A stretch of DNA of 64,000 nt from Sediminibacterium ginsengisoli (GTDB lineage: Bacteria; Bacteroidota; Bacteroidia; Chitinophagales; Chitinophagaceae): NCBI RefSeq assembly GCF_900167075.1, contig NZ_FUWH01000002.1, positions 277,005 through 341,004 on the forward strand. Reading direction: 5' to 3'. A program made the position numbers and the translations under genes. The notes below the pieces were generated by a model, which did not search any database, had not been told where the DNA came from, and saw only the letters and a list, made by a program, of their open reading frames with translations. Every line of letters begins with the position of its first letter. The first letter of the stretch is position 1. This document shows positions 35,681 through 45,280 of this stretch, piece by piece.

Positions 35681-35968
35681 AATTTTACTGGTTACGTTAA
35701 TTTTCAAGTGCAAAGAAAGTGAAATATCTCCGAGGAATTTCAACAGAATGTTAACAAATTATGTCCTATACTCGGATTTGCCTTTTTTTGATTAAATTGT
35801 TCATTTTTTATGATAAAAAACGGGCAAAGCCATGCAGCACTTTTCATATAAATTATTATTTTAATCCGTTTGCTGTTATATTCGAAACCCGGAATAAGTT
35901 TGTTTTTTCAGTTTTCTTATGACCATATACGGTTGATCCAATGTAATTTTGCGGGATAATCATTATCT
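35681..35968. other. Divergent intergenic region between the Oar-like receptor and ribBA
   Basis: 288 bases without a convincing gene. It must hold both promoters. TAATTTTG at 35944-35951 is a good -7 match for ribBA, without a clear -33 partner. I looked for an FMN riboswitch upstream of ribBA (conserved RFN-element boxes) and did not see one. Confidence 0.6.
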
Positions 35969-37174
35969 ATGTTAGACAGGATAGAGGATGCTATTGACGA
36001 TATACGCAATGGCAGGATGATCATCGTTGTAGACGATGAAGACCGTGAAAATGAAGGCGATTTTGTGGTAGCAGCACGTCATGCCACCCCAGAAATTGTG
36101 AATTTCATGAGTAAGGAAGGGCGCGGCCTGATTTGTGCCACCCTTACCGAAGACCGTTGTAAAGAACTGCAGCTCGACCCGATGGTCAGCTCCAATACCT
36201 CCTTACACGAAACCGCGTTTACCGTTTCAGTAGACCTCCTGGGGCACGGAACCACTACCGGCATATCGGCTTCAGACCGATCGAAAACCCTGCTGGCACT
36301 GGTTGATCCGGCTACAACACCTGCCGATCTGGGCCGCCCGGGGCATATTTTCCCGCTGAAAGCAAAAAATGGCGGCGTTCTGCGTCGTGCCGGTCATACA
36401 GAAGCCGCAGTTGACCTGGCCCGTCTTGCCGGTCTCGAACCTGCCGGTGTGCTGGTGGAAGTGATGAACGAAGACGGTACCATGGCCAGGCTGCCCGAAC
36501 TGATGGAAATAGCCCAAAAGTTCGGTCTTAAGATCATATCCATCAAAGACCTGATCGATTACCGACTGAAAACGGATTCTTTGATCGAAGAGATCGTTAA
36601 AGTGGAAATGCCTACGCGATACGGCTACTTCAAACTGGTGGCTTTTAAGGAAAAAGCAACCGGCGGCGAACACCTGGCCCTCATCAAAGGCAGCTGGGTT
36701 CCCGGTGAAGCTGTACTTACAAGGGTGCACAGCAGCTGTTTTACCGGCGATATCCTCGGCAGCTTCCGCTGCGATTGCGGTGAACAACTGCATAAAGCCA
36801 TGCAGATGGTAGAGTCGGAAGGGAAAGGGGTGATCCTTTATATGAACCAGGAAGGACGCGGCATCGGTCTTGTGAACAAACTCAAAGCCTACAAACTCCA
36901 GGAAGAAGGTATGGATACGGTTGAAGCCAACCTGCATCTCGGTTTCGGGAAAGATGAACGTGATTATGGCGTAGGGGCGCAGATCCTGCGGTACCTGGGC
37001 ATCACCAAACTCCGCCTGATGAGTAATAATCCGAGAAAACGTGCGGGCTTAAGCGGTTACGGTATTGATATCGAGGAGATCGTACCTATTGAAGTGCCTT
37101 CCAATCCGCATAATGTAAAATACCTGCAGACCAAAAGGGATAAACTGGGTCATGAAATATTAGGTGAGCAATAA
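35969..37174 (+). CDS. ribBA: Bifunctional DHBP synthase / GTP cyclohydrolase II (riboflavin synthesis)
   Basis: 401 residues. The N-terminal RibB domain (about 1-205) makes 3,4-dihydroxy-2-butanone 4-phosphate: [18 protein letters not shown] is the metal/acid motif and [14 protein letters not shown] the His-Thr-Glu site. The C-terminal RibA domain (about 210-400) opens GTP: the zinc cysteines are in [20 protein letters not shown], with [19 protein letters not shown] and [16 protein letters not shown]. Both halves look catalytically intact. Monocistronic, with a terminator 20 bases downstream. Confidence 0.97.
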   Translation: MLDRIEDAIDDIRNGRMIIVVDDEDRENEGDFVVAARHATPEIVNFMSKEGRGLICATLTEDRCKELQLDPMVSSNTSLHETAFTVSVDLLGHGTTTGISASDRSKTLLALVDPATTPADLGRPGHIFPLKAKNGGVLRRAGHTEAAVDLARLAGLEPAGVLVEVMNEDGTMARLPELMEIAQKFGLKIISIKDLIDYRLKTDSLIEEIVKVEMPTRYGYFKLVAFKEKATGGEHLALIKGSWVPGEAVLTRVHSSCFTGDILGSFRCDCGEQLHKAMQMVESEGKGVILYMNQEGRGIGLVNKLKAYKLQEEGMDTVEANLHLGFGKDERDYGVGAQILRYLGITKLRLMSNNPRKRAGLSGYGIDIEEIVPIEVPSNPHNVKYLQTKRDKLGHEILGEQ

Positions 37175-37193
37175 GCACACCGGCTTATAAAAT

Positions 37194-37228
37194 AAAAGAG
37201 GGAAATCGTTAACCGGTTTCCCTCTTTT
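37194..37228. terminator. Bidirectional terminator between ribBA and phoH
   Basis: A 12-bp stem (AAAAGAGGGAAA at 37194-37205 with TTTCCCTCTTTT at 37217-37228) with A/T flanks on both sides, between converging genes. Confidence 0.82.
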
Positions 37229-37241
37229 GTTATCCGCTGGC

Positions 37242-38237
37242 TCAGCGATGACTTTGCTGCTGAGGTCCGTATTCTTTTTCTTCGCGTTCCTTCTCCTTGT
37301 CGTAGGCTTTAATGATCGATTTTACCAGTCTGTGCCTTACCACATCTTCCTCGTTCAGCTCGATATGGGCAATACCTTCGATGTTTTTCAATATCCGGGT
37401 CGCTTTTTCCAGGCCGCTGCGCTGGTTACGCGGCAGGTCGATCTGCGTGGGGTCGCCGGTGATGATCGCTTTGGCATTGGCACCGATACGTGTCAGGAAC
37501 ATTTTCAGCTGGAGGTCATTGGTATTCTGCGCTTCATCCAGGATTATAAAGGCATTATCGAGCGTACGTCCGCGCATATAAGCCAGCGGCGCAATTTCGA
37601 TCGTGCGGGTACTCATATAATAGCCTAATTTGTCCGCAGGGATCATATCGTCCAAGGCATCATATAACGGCCGCAGGTACGGATCGATTTTTTCCTTCAG
37701 GTCGCCCGGCAGGAAACCCAGGTTTTCACCCGCTTCAACGGCCGGCCTCGTAAGGATGATCTTCTTCACCACTTTATTCTTTAATGCACGAACAGCAAGG
37801 GCAACGGCAGTATAGGTTTTACCGGTACCGGCAGGTCCTATGGCGAAAACGATATCATTACGGTCTGCCGCATGCACCATTTTCTTCTGGTTCTGCGTTC
37901 TGGCACGTACCGTTTTGCCATTTGGGCCGAAAACAAGTACATCATTGGGGTTACTGTCCACAAAATTGTCTACTACTTCTGCATCGTCGCCACCGAGGAT
38001 CTGTTCAAAATAACCTTCACTCAGGTGACCATTCCTTTGCAGGTACTGGATAACCAGCTCAATTTTTTCTTTTGCTGAATCAATCTGTTCAGGGGCCCCG
38101 CTCAGTTTTATTTGTGTCCCGCGGGAAAGGATCTTTAACAATGGGAATTTCTTTTTCAGCAGATCTAATTTACCGTTGTTGACGCCAAAGAATTCAATGG
38201 GATTAACGGTTTCGAGGTTGATAATTGCTTCTGTCAA
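37242..38237 (-). CDS. PhoH-family ATPase
   Basis: 331 residues. The start is a TTG at 38235-38237: no ATG or GTG is available in frame upstream before a stop, and [21 protein letters not shown] is the usual N-terminus. Residues of about 1-75 look KH-like (RNA-binding), followed by the PhoH ATPase domain: Walker A GPAGTGKT at 134-141, [34 protein letters not shown], and Walker [23 protein letters not shown]. PhoH proteins are cytosolic ATPases proposed to act on RNA; the role is not settled. Rpe is encoded upstream but separated by its own terminator. Confidence 0.92.
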   Translation of the reverse strand: MTEAIINLETVNPIEFFGVNNGKLDLLKKKFPLLKILSRGTQIKLSGAPEQIDSAKEKIELVIQYLQRNGHLSEGYFEQILGGDDAEVVDNFVDSNPNDVLVFGPNGKTVRARTQNQKKMVHAADRNDIVFAIGPAGTGKTYTAVALAVRALKNKVVKKIILTRPAVEAGENLGFLPGDLKEKIDPYLRPLYDALDDMIPADKLGYYMSTRTIEIAPLAYMRGRTLDNAFIILDEAQNTNDLQLKMFLTRIGANAKAIITGDPTQIDLPRNQRSGLEKATRILKNIEGIAHIELNEEDVVRHRLVKSIIKAYDKEKEREEKEYGPQQQSHR

Positions 38238-38416
38238 TCTGTTTCACTTTTGGGTTTGACGGAATAGGATTTCGGTACTTACTTGCTAACGACCATCTAT
38301 TCCAAATTTAATTGGGAACCTGTATAAAAACCTAATAGATATTATACACAGCTGTGGAGATCTTATGCAGTAATCGTGCCCGATACCTGTAGAATGACAA
38401 CCATGCAGACCTGCAC

Positions 38417-38444
38417 AAAAAAAGCGCGCCATTGGCACGCTTTT
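38417..38444 (-). terminator. Intrinsic terminator after rpe
   Basis: An 11-bp stem with one G-U pair (AAAAGCGCGCC, arm ending at 38430, with GGCACGCTTTT at 38434-38444) followed on the minus strand by seven T. The remaining intergenic bases to phoH (38238-38416) show no clear gene. Confidence 0.8.
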
Positions 38445-38470
38445 ACTATCATTACTTAACAGAACTTTAA

Positions 38471-39118
38471 TTAACAGGCTTTCAGGGCTGCAATTGTTGC
38501 AGTCGGGTCTTGTGCGCGGAAAACCGTATTGCCTGCCACCAGTACATCTGCGCCGGCTGCAACGAGTGAGGGCGCATTCTGCAATGTAACACCGCCGTCG
38601 ATCTCGATCAGTGTGTGCAATTGTTTTTCTGTGATCATTTTTTTGAGTGTACGGATCTTTTCCAGCGTATGTGGAATGAACTGCTGGCCGCCAAAACCAG
38701 GGTTCACACTCATTAGGCAAACCAGGTCTATCTCGTGGATGATATCGCTCAGCAAATGAACAGGCGTATGTGGATTTAATGCCACACCGGCCTTCATGCC
38801 CAGCGCCTTGATCTGCTGCAGGTTCCTGTGCAGGTGCGGACAGGCTTCCAGGTGAACGGTCAGTACATCGGCACCCGCTTTTTTAAACGCTTCCGCATAA
38901 TTCCCCGGTTCGAGGATCATCAGGTGCACATCGCAGATCTTGGTAGTGGCTTTGCGGATATGCTCGATCACCGGCAAGCCGAAACTGATATTGGGTACAA
39001 ATCTTCCATCCATTACATCCAGGTGAAACCAGTCGGCCTGGCTTTCATTGAGCATGGTAATATCTGATTGTAAATTCAGAAAATCAGCGCTTAATAAAGA
39101 GGGGGCTATAAGAGGCAT
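38471..39118 (-). CDS. rpe: Ribulose-phosphate 3-epimerase
   Basis: 215 residues. Interconverts ribulose-5-phosphate and xylulose-5-phosphate in the pentose phosphate pathway. TIM-barrel motifs: IAPSLLSADFLNLQSDITML, WFHLDVMDGRFVPNISFGLPVI (metal and catalytic Asp), DVHLMI, LMSVNPGFGGQQFIP, and IDGGVTLQNAPSLVAAGADVLVAGNTVF. Length and motifs are standard. Confidence 0.97.
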   Translation of the reverse strand: MPLIAPSLLSADFLNLQSDITMLNESQADWFHLDVMDGRFVPNISFGLPVIEHIRKATTKICDVHLMILEPGNYAEAFKKAGADVLTVHLEACPHLHRNLQQIKALGMKAGVALNPHTPVHLLSDIIHEIDLVCLMSVNPGFGGQQFIPHTLEKIRTLKKMITEKQLHTLIEIDGGVTLQNAPSLVAAGADVLVAGNTVFRAQDPTATIAALKAC

Positions 39119-39171
39119 AATTGTTTTTTGAACTGCGAAATTCTTGTTTTTTGCTGAGAATGTTCATTTAT

Positions 39172-39978
39172 TTATGAAACACCGAGCCGTTTTAATGCAT
39201 TGACTGCGTCTGTCATTCCTGCATCAAGGGATATAGCCAGCCTGTAATTGCTCGCTGCCGCATCTTTGTTATTAAGGACTTCATTGCATTTGCCTGCCCA
39301 GTAATAACCATCGGCATAAGTATTATTAACAGCCACTGCCAGTTCAAATACTTTCAGGGCTTCGGCGGGCTGTTTGTTTTCATAATAAAGAAATCCTTTT
39401 TCCATATATGCTTCCATGTAACGGTAGTCGTTGGCAACACAACTGTTGAACAGCGCTATCGCTTTATCCCTGTTCCCGATGCGTGCATAATAAACGCCGC
39501 TGATGAAATCGCAGTGTGCGTTGTACTCCCTGCCCAATCTTAACGTGTTTACCTGTTTACATAGTTCCAGTGCTGCCGGGTCTTTGCGTTCTGCGTAAAG
39601 ATTGGCCATTGAAAGAAGCGCATCCGGCGATGGATAGATCCTGGCTGCATACCTGTAGGAGCGGATGGCGCCGGTGGTATCTTTTACTTTTTCCAGCAGC
39701 TGTGCTTTGCGGAACCAGAGGCCATAATTCAGACTGTCCCTCGTGATCAGCGAATCCATCTGTTGCAGGGCTGGTTTATAAGATGCCATGCTGTCGAGCA
39801 TCTCTACTAGTTGCAAACGAAGTCCCATGCTGTCCGGATTGGTGCGGATGGCGCTGTATAGCTGCTGAGCCGCAGCGGGCAGCACGCTATCCCTGCCGGC
39901 CTCAGCCACTTTATCTTGCTGACGATTATTGGTACAAGCTGCGGCTAATACAAGCAGCAGCAACAGGCTGTATTTCAT
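39172..39978 (-). CDS. TPR-repeat lipoprotein
   Basis: 268 residues. MKYSLLLLLVLAAACTNNRQQD is a lipoprotein signal with lipobox AAAC. From about residue 60 to the end there are tetratricopeptide-like helix pairs (DSLNYGLWFRKAQLLEKVKDTTGAIRSYRYAARIYPSPDALLSMANLYAERKD; YMEAYMEKGFLYYENKQPAEALKVFELAVAVNNTYADGYYWAGKCNEVLNNKDAAASNYRLAISLD). Such proteins are envelope scaffolds for protein interaction. No enzymatic motif. Divergent from the TolB-like gene at 40069. Confidence 0.88.
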   Translation of the reverse strand: MKYSLLLLLVLAAACTNNRQQDKVAEAGRDSVLPAAAQQLYSAIRTNPDSMGLRLQLVEMLDSMASYKPALQQMDSLITRDSLNYGLWFRKAQLLEKVKDTTGAIRSYRYAARIYPSPDALLSMANLYAERKDPAALELCKQVNTLRLGREYNAHCDFISGVYYARIGNRDKAIALFNSCVANDYRYMEAYMEKGFLYYENKQPAEALKVFELAVAVNNTYADGYYWAGKCNEVLNNKDAAASNYRLAISLDAGMTDAVNALKRLGVS

Positions 39979-40068
39979 GGTGCAAAAATAAATGCCCGCA
40001 GGCAGGCTGCTTAATTATTTTTACCAATACGCCGTTGTTAGTGTTAATTTTGCGGCTCATTAACAGTT

Positions 40069-41148
40069 ATGAAGAAAAATATTTTATTCCTGGCAGCAGC
40101 TTTCCTTGTGCAGACTGCACTGCCGGCCCAGCAGGCTCCGCAGGATTCTGTCCATTTCAGCGGGGAAAAACATTTCCGGAACGTGCGCCAGCTCACTTTT
40201 GGCGGCGATAATGCAGAAGCTTACTGGAGCTACGATGGCAAACACATCATTTTTCAGCGTACCAACCCGAAGGAAGGGTTGAACTGCGACCAGATCTTCA
40301 TTGGTAAAGTGCCTGAAAGTGCAAACGAACCATTCGTTTACAAACAGGTAAGTACGGGTAAGGGGCGCACTACCTGCGCTTATTTCCTGCCAGACGGGAA
40401 ACATATCATCTATGCCTCCACGCATAAAGGTGGCGATGCCTGCCCGCCAGTGCCGGACCGCTCCAAATACGGGAATAAATATATCTGGCCTTTATACGAC
40501 AGCTATGATATTTATATGGCCGATCTCAACGGTAAGATCGTACGTCAGCTGACAACTGCAAAAGGATATGATGCGGAAGCAACCCTTTCCCCGGACGGGA
40601 AAAAAATGATCTACTGCAGTGATAAGAACGGAGACCTCGATCTTTATGTAATGGACATTGCCACCGGTAAAGAAAAACAGGTAACAACCGCACTGGGTTA
40701 CGATGGTGGTGCATGGTTCAGCCCGGATGGAAAAAAGATCGTATGGCGTGCAAGCAGACCTAAAACGGAAGCAGCGATCAAAGAATACAAGGAATTACTG
40801 GCGCAGGGCATGGTAGCACCTACCAATATGGAAGTGTGGGTAGCCAATGCCGATGGTACTGATGCAAAACAGATCACAGACCTGAAACAGGCCAACTGGG
40901 CGCCTAATTTTACGCCGGACGGTAAGCATATTATCTTCTGCAGTAACCACGAATATCCGCGCGGTTTCCCCTTTAACATGTATCTTACGGATATAAACGG
41001 CAAAGGCCTCGAAAAGATCAGTCGCGACAAAGGTTTCGATGCCTTTCCGATGTTCAGCCCGGATGGAAAGAAGATCATTTTTTCTTCCAACCGTAACAAC
41101 GGCGGAACAAGGGATACCAATCTCTTTATTGCGGATTGGGTAGATTAA
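40069..41148 (+). CDS. Exported TolB-like beta-propeller (PD40/WD40-like) protein
   Basis: 359 residues with a signal peptide (about 1-20). It consists of at least six PD40-type repeats with the SPDGKxIxF pattern: YDGKHIIFQRTNP, PDGKHIIYASTH, PDGKKMIYCSDKNGDLDLYVMD, PDGKKIVWRAS, PDGKHIIFCSNHE and PDGKKIIFSSNRNNGGTRDTNLFIADW. It resembles TolB propellers or S9 peptidase propellers without a catalytic domain, so it is probably a periplasmic binding or scaffold protein. TAATTTTG at 40045-40052 is a plausible -7 element. The next gene is 48 bases on. Confidence 0.88.
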   Translation: MKKNILFLAAAFLVQTALPAQQAPQDSVHFSGEKHFRNVRQLTFGGDNAEAYWSYDGKHIIFQRTNPKEGLNCDQIFIGKVPESANEPFVYKQVSTGKGRTTCAYFLPDGKHIIYASTHKGGDACPPVPDRSKYGNKYIWPLYDSYDIYMADLNGKIVRQLTTAKGYDAEATLSPDGKKMIYCSDKNGDLDLYVMDIATGKEKQVTTALGYDGGAWFSPDGKKIVWRASRPKTEAAIKEYKELLAQGMVAPTNMEVWVANADGTDAKQITDLKQANWAPNFTPDGKHIIFCSNHEYPRGFPFNMYLTDINGKGLEKISRDKGFDAFPMFSPDGKKIIFSSNRNNGGTRDTNLFIADWVD

Positions 41149-41196
41149 TCATCCGTTCAGAACAATCATATTCATCAATATTTAAAAAATAGCTTT

Positions 41197-41670
41197 ATGG
41201 ACACAGGCTTGCTGCATTTACACAATCTTTTACGTTGGGTGATCCTCGTATTACTGCTGGTTTCAATGTTTAAAGCCTATAGTGGCTGGACAGGGAAAAA
41301 AGCATTTACTCCCGGAGTGAAAAAACTATGGCTGTTCACCATGATCAGCGGACATATCACCTTGCTGATCGGATTGTACCAGGTGGCTTTCGGGCGCTTC
41401 GGTTTTTTAAAGACCACACTTCCCGAAGGCGAAAGTTTTATGAAGAACAAATTCTTCCGTTTTTTCTGGATGGAGCACCCGGTAACAATGATTCTTGCTA
41501 TCGTATTCCTGACCATGGCACACGGTATGGCAAAAAAAGCTGTTCCGGATGAAGTGAAATATAAGAAAGCATTTACCTTCTTCCTGCTGGCGTTCGTGCT
41601 GATACTTGCAGGTGTTCCCTGGCCTTTCAGGGGGCTTGAAATAGGCAGGCCGCTTTTCCCGGGCATGTAA
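41197..41670 (+). CDS. Small four-helix inner-membrane protein, possibly haem-binding
   Basis: 157 residues with four predicted membrane segments (about 8-26, 46-64, 92-110, 124-142). Histidines near helix ends (LLHLHNLLRW, MISGHITLLIG, MEHPVTM, MAHGMAKK) resemble a b-type haem protein, and similar Bacteroidota proteins are often labelled cytochrome B; haem binding is inference. It follows the TolB-like gene by 48 bases and is probably co-transcribed. Two strong hairpins follow it. Confidence 0.75.
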   Translation: MDTGLLHLHNLLRWVILVLLLVSMFKAYSGWTGKKAFTPGVKKLWLFTMISGHITLLIGLYQVAFGRFGFLKTTLPEGESFMKNKFFRFFWMEHPVTMILAIVFLTMAHGMAKKAVPDEVKYKKAFTFFLLAFVLILAGVPWPFRGLEIGRPLFPGM

Positions 41671-41688
41671 TTTCCTTTAAGAATATAA

Positions 41689-41725
41689 AACAAAGCCATC
41701 TCTTGCAAAAGGAGATGGCTTTGTT
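41689..41725. terminator. Terminator after the membrane-protein gene
   Basis: A 14-bp perfect stem (AACAAAGCCATCTC at 41689-41702 with GAGATGGCTTTGTT at 41712-41725) between converging genes, with short T-rich flanks. Confidence 0.78.
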
Positions 41726-41734
41726 GTTTAAAGC

Positions 41735-41767
41735 AGCTTTTGGAAAGTTCAGAACTTTCCAAAAGCT
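41735..41767. repeat. Perfect 15-bp inverted repeat, probable murB terminator
   Basis: AGCTTTTGGAAAGTT (41735-41749) is followed after three bases by its exact complement (41753-41767), touching the first base of the murB stop codon. It lies only 9 bases from the preceding hairpin. No T run of note follows on the minus strand, so termination is a guess. Confidence 0.7.
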
Positions 41768-42780
41768 CAGGTAATGATATTCACTTCTCTTTCAAGAACA
41801 ATACCGAATTGTTTATGAACACTATCGATGATCTCCTGTGAAAGTGCATAGATCTCGGCACCGCTGGCGTTGCCATAATTAACCAGAACCAATGCCTGTT
41901 TCGGATAGCAGCCTGCATCACCACGGCGATAGCCTTTCCAGCCGCATTGTTCGATCAGCCAGCCGGCAGCAACTTTTACGTGTCCTGCTGCACCGGGATA
42001 ACCGGGAATACCCGGATATTCAGTTTTTAACTGTTCAAATAAAGATGGCTCAATAACGGGATTTTTAAAAAAGCTTCCCGCGTTCCCGGTTTCTTTCGGG
42101 TCGGGGAGCTTGCTGCTGCGGATATTGATCACTGCCTGTGATATGTTACGTACGGATAATTCCTGCACACCCATCTTTTCCAGCTCTGCTTCAATTGCGC
42201 CATAGCTGGTATTGAAAACCGGTTTCCTGCTTAAACGGAACGTGACGTTCAGGATCACGAACTGGTTTTTGTACCGGTTTTTGAATACGCTTTCGCGATA
42301 GCCGAATGCACAGTCGGCCGCCGAAAAAGTTACTATACACTGATCCCGGATATGCCATGCTTCCAGCTGATGGAATACATCTTTGATCTCCACGCCATAC
42401 GCGCCGATGTTCTGCATGGGCGATGCGCCTGCATTGCCGGGTATCAGGCTCAGGTTTTCTATGCCGCCCAAACCTTTATTTACACAGTAGCTGACAAATG
42501 CATGCCAGTTCTCGCCAGCCTGTACTCTTACGTAAACCTCAGATTCGGTTTCCCGTATGATCTCGGTCCCTTTCAGCTCGTTTTTCAGCACAAGCCTTTG
42601 CACATCATTTGTAAACAGGATATTACTGCCGCCACCGAGTATGAAAGGTGCGGGCAATCCAGGTAATGCTAACAATTGCTCCAGTTCATCTGCAGAAGAA
42701 AATGCTGCGAAATGACTGGCCCGTACATCAATGCCAAAACTATTGAAAGGCCTGAGCGATATGTTCTGCTGTAAAGTCAT
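41767..42780 (-). CDS. murB: UDP-N-acetylenolpyruvoylglucosamine reductase
   Basis: 337 residues. FAD/NADPH enzyme making UDP-N-acetylmuramate for peptidoglycan. FAD-binding PFILGGGSNILFTND, NLSLIPGNAGASPMQNIGAYGVEIKD, GYRESVFKNRYKNQFVILNVTFRL (type I loop region), GNAGSFFKNPVI with the active-site serine, and QCGWKGYRRGDAGCYPKQALVLVNYGNA are all present. The length of about 340 and the presence of the loop identify the E. coli-type (type I) enzyme. It lies 36 bases downstream of priA on the same strand. Confidence 0.97.
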   Translation of the reverse strand: MTLQQNISLRPFNSFGIDVRASHFAAFSSADELEQLLALPGLPAPFILGGGSNILFTNDVQRLVLKNELKGTEIIRETESEVYVRVQAGENWHAFVSYCVNKGLGGIENLSLIPGNAGASPMQNIGAYGVEIKDVFHQLEAWHIRDQCIVTFSAADCAFGYRESVFKNRYKNQFVILNVTFRLSRKPVFNTSYGAIEAELEKMGVQELSVRNISQAVINIRSSKLPDPKETGNAGSFFKNPVIEPSLFEQLKTEYPGIPGYPGAAGHVKVAAGWLIEQCGWKGYRRGDAGCYPKQALVLVNYGNASGAEIYALSQEIIDSVHKQFGIVLEREVNIIT

Positions 42781-42816
42781 ATTCGGTACATGAAAATAAA
42801 GAATCCGGCGCGATTG

Positions 42817-45252
42817 TTATACCGGGTCTACATCCGGAAGGATCATGACAGATCTGTAACGCTTATTCGATTGAATGATCACGATCTGCTGTGCGATCTC
42901 CCTTTTACATTGAATGATGCGGTTTGAGTTTTTGGGCAGTTTGATCAGGATCTCCCAGATATGCTGGTTCCGCACACGGTCCACAACAGGTTGCGCAGGA
43001 CCATTCATTTCCTGTGCGAAACCCGCTTTCATGCCCTGCATCATCAGGTTGGCAGCTTCCTCTGCCAGGTGTTTTTCCTTATGCCGGAAAATTACACGGA
43101 TCAGTCTTGTGAAAGGCGGGTAGCCGAATTGTCTGCGGTTGTTCAGCTCTGCATGGAAGAGGCTGGTGTAATCATGCGCTTTAACAAACTGCAGTACGGG
43201 ATGGTGTACATTGCTGACCTGTATCAGTACTTTTCCATCTGCATCTTTTCTGCCGGCCCTGCCGCTTACCTGTTCCATCAGCTGGTATGCTCTTTCGTTT
43301 ACTCTGAAATCGGTAAAGTTCAGAATTCCGTCGGCATCAATGATGCCTACCAGGTTCACATGAATGAAATCGAGTCCTTTTACGACCATCTGCGTACCTA
43401 CCAGGATATCGATACGTTGTTCTTCAAAGCGTTTGATCAGTGCATCATGGTCGTTCTTGCCTTTGATGCTGTCATAATCCATCCTCGCCACTTTTGCGTC
43501 GGGGAATTTTTCGGTCAGCAATTCTTCGATCTGTTCCGTGCCGAAATTTTTCTGGATAAAATTATGGCTGCCGCAGGCGGTACAGGTTTGTATCACCGGG
43601 TATACAGTGCCGCAGTAATGGCATGCCAGTTTATTCTTCGATTTATGGTAAGTAAGCGTTACATCACACTGTTTGCAATGCGGAATCCAGCCACAGGTAT
43701 TGCAGATCTGGTAAGGCGCATAACCGCGGCGGTTCTGAAAAAGGATCACCTGTTTTTTGTTAACCAGCGAATCGCTGATCTCCTGCAGCAACGCGGGTGA
43801 GAATGCCAGCTTGCCTTTGGTCTGCAACGGCGTAAGATCTACCAGCCTGATTTCCGGAAGGGCTGCATTGCCAAAACGTTCCGACAGCGTAACAAGACCA
43901 TATTTCCCGCGCACACAGTTGTAATAACTTTCTATGGAAGGAGTGGCGCTGCCCAGCAAAACCCTGGCGCCGAACAATGATGCATAATAAACGGCGGCAT
44001 CGCGTGCATGATAACGCGGTGCCGGCTCCTGCTGTTTGTAAGAAGCGTCATGCTCTTCATCTATGATAATAAAACCAAGTTGCCTGAACGGCAGGAACAG
44101 GGAAGAGCGTGCGCCCAATACAGCTTTGATCTCTCCTGATTTTACTTTGTGCCAGATCTCCACGCGTTCATTCGGATTGAATTTGGAATGATAGATGGCG
44201 ATCTGGCTGCCGAAATGCTGTTGCAGTCTCCTGATCATCTGCGCCGTGAGCGCAATTTCCGGAAGCATGTACAGTACCTGCTTTCCGCTTGCGATATGCG
44301 CTTCGATGAGTTTTATGTAAAGCTGGGTTTTGCCGCTGGCGGTAACACCATGCAGCAGGCAAACATTTTTATCTTCAAAGCGGGCATTGATCTCGCCCAG
44401 TGCGATTTCCTGGGCAGGAGAAAGCTCAAAACGGATGTTAAGGTCTTTGGGTAATGACACGATCCGGTCCTTTGCTCTTTTCTGCGCAACAAGGATCTTC
44501 TTATCCGTCAATGCTTTCAGCTGCGCGTCTGTTGCGCCGGATTTTTTAAGCAGTTCTGCTTTGATCACTTCGCCTTCCGCTTTTACAAGATGCAGGTAGG
44601 CCAGTAATAATTCCAATTGTTTCGCCGCGCGTGAAGTCCAGTTGTTCAGCAGTTCGGCCAGATTTTCTTCCTGGTGATAATCGGGGTGGAGCGTGATATA
44701 GGTTTCAGTCTTTACCTTGTATTTTTCTTTCAGCTCCTCCCATACATAGCAGATGTTTTTGTCGATCAGTTTACGGATAACCGGGTAAACCCTGTTGCTG
44801 TCGAGCAATTGCTGCACTTCCGATAAGCGCAGTTCCTTTTTCATTTCGAGCGCTTCCGTAACCATGTATTCCGCATCGTTGAGGTCGGATGGTTCATATT
44901 CTGCGGTCTCGTTCCAGATCAGTACGCTTTCGCTGGAGAGTTTGAGATTGGCGGGAATGGCTGCCTGCATCACTTCACCCTCCGTGCACATATAATACTC
45001 CGCGATCCATTGCCAGAGTTCCAGTTGCTGCGGATGCAGCAGCGGCTCATTATCGAGCACATTCAGGATCTCTTTCGGTTCAAAAGCAGCCGGCTTGTTC
45101 TGCAGGATTTGTTTGACTATGCCTGCATATTTTTTATTTCCCAAAGTTACTTCCACGCGCACGCCGGGCTGTATGCCGGATTGCATTGCCAATGGCACAG
45201 CCCAGGTATAATTTTTCGGTAACGCAAGTGGTATGATGACTTCAATAAACAA
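42817..45252 (-). CDS. priA: Primosomal replication restart helicase PriA
   Basis: 811 residues. Restarts stalled replication forks. The start is a TTG at 45250-45252 giving (M)FIEVIIPLALPKNYTW; no in-frame ATG is available nearby. The N-terminal DNA-binding region is followed by the helicase: Walker A GVTASGKTQLYIK, IIIDEEHDASYKQQEPAPRYHARD, GSATPSIESYYN, the zinc-binding cysteine cluster CNTCGWIPHCKQCDVTLTYH...CHYCG...CTACGS, GTEQIEELL, LVGTQMVVKGLDFIHVNLVGIIDAD, and QVSGRAGRKDADGKVLIQ. It follows the acyltransferase gene by 28 bases. Confidence 0.97.
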   Translation of the reverse strand: MFIEVIIPLALPKNYTWAVPLAMQSGIQPGVRVEVTLGNKKYAGIVKQILQNKPAAFEPKEILNVLDNEPLLHPQQLELWQWIAEYYMCTEGEVMQAAIPANLKLSSESVLIWNETAEYEPSDLNDAEYMVTEALEMKKELRLSEVQQLLDSNRVYPVIRKLIDKNICYVWEELKEKYKVKTETYITLHPDYHQEENLAELLNNWTSRAAKQLELLLAYLHLVKAEGEVIKAELLKKSGATDAQLKALTDKKILVAQKRAKDRIVSLPKDLNIRFELSPAQEIALGEINARFEDKNVCLLHGVTASGKTQLYIKLIEAHIASGKQVLYMLPEIALTAQMIRRLQQHFGSQIAIYHSKFNPNERVEIWHKVKSGEIKAVLGARSSLFLPFRQLGFIIIDEEHDASYKQQEPAPRYHARDAAVYYASLFGARVLLGSATPSIESYYNCVRGKYGLVTLSERFGNAALPEIRLVDLTPLQTKGKLAFSPALLQEISDSLVNKKQVILFQNRRGYAPYQICNTCGWIPHCKQCDVTLTYHKSKNKLACHYCGTVYPVIQTCTACGSHNFIQKNFGTEQIEELLTEKFPDAKVARMDYDSIKGKNDHDALIKRFEEQRIDILVGTQMVVKGLDFIHVNLVGIIDADGILNFTDFRVNERAYQLMEQVSGRAGRKDADGKVLIQVSNVHHPVLQFVKAHDYTSLFHAELNNRRQFGYPPFTRLIRVIFRHKEKHLAEEAANLMMQGMKAGFAQEMNGPAQPVVDRVRNQHIWEILIKLPKNSNRIIQCKREIAQQIVIIQSNKRYRSVMILPDVDPV

Positions 45253-45280
45253 AACGGCGGAATTTGAGCAAAAATAAGCT

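Noticed and set aside
35744..35968. Possible FMN riboswitch upstream of ribBA
   Set aside because: None of the conserved RFN-element blocks is visible, and the predicted promoter leaves only a short leader.
36272..36937. 221-codon minus-strand frame opposite ribBA
   Set aside because: Antisense of an intact ribBA; Phe/His-rich composition typical of reverse reading.
42961..43800. 279-codon plus-strand frame opposite priA
   Set aside because: Antisense to the conserved helicase core of priA; composition is not protein-like and no motif is visible.
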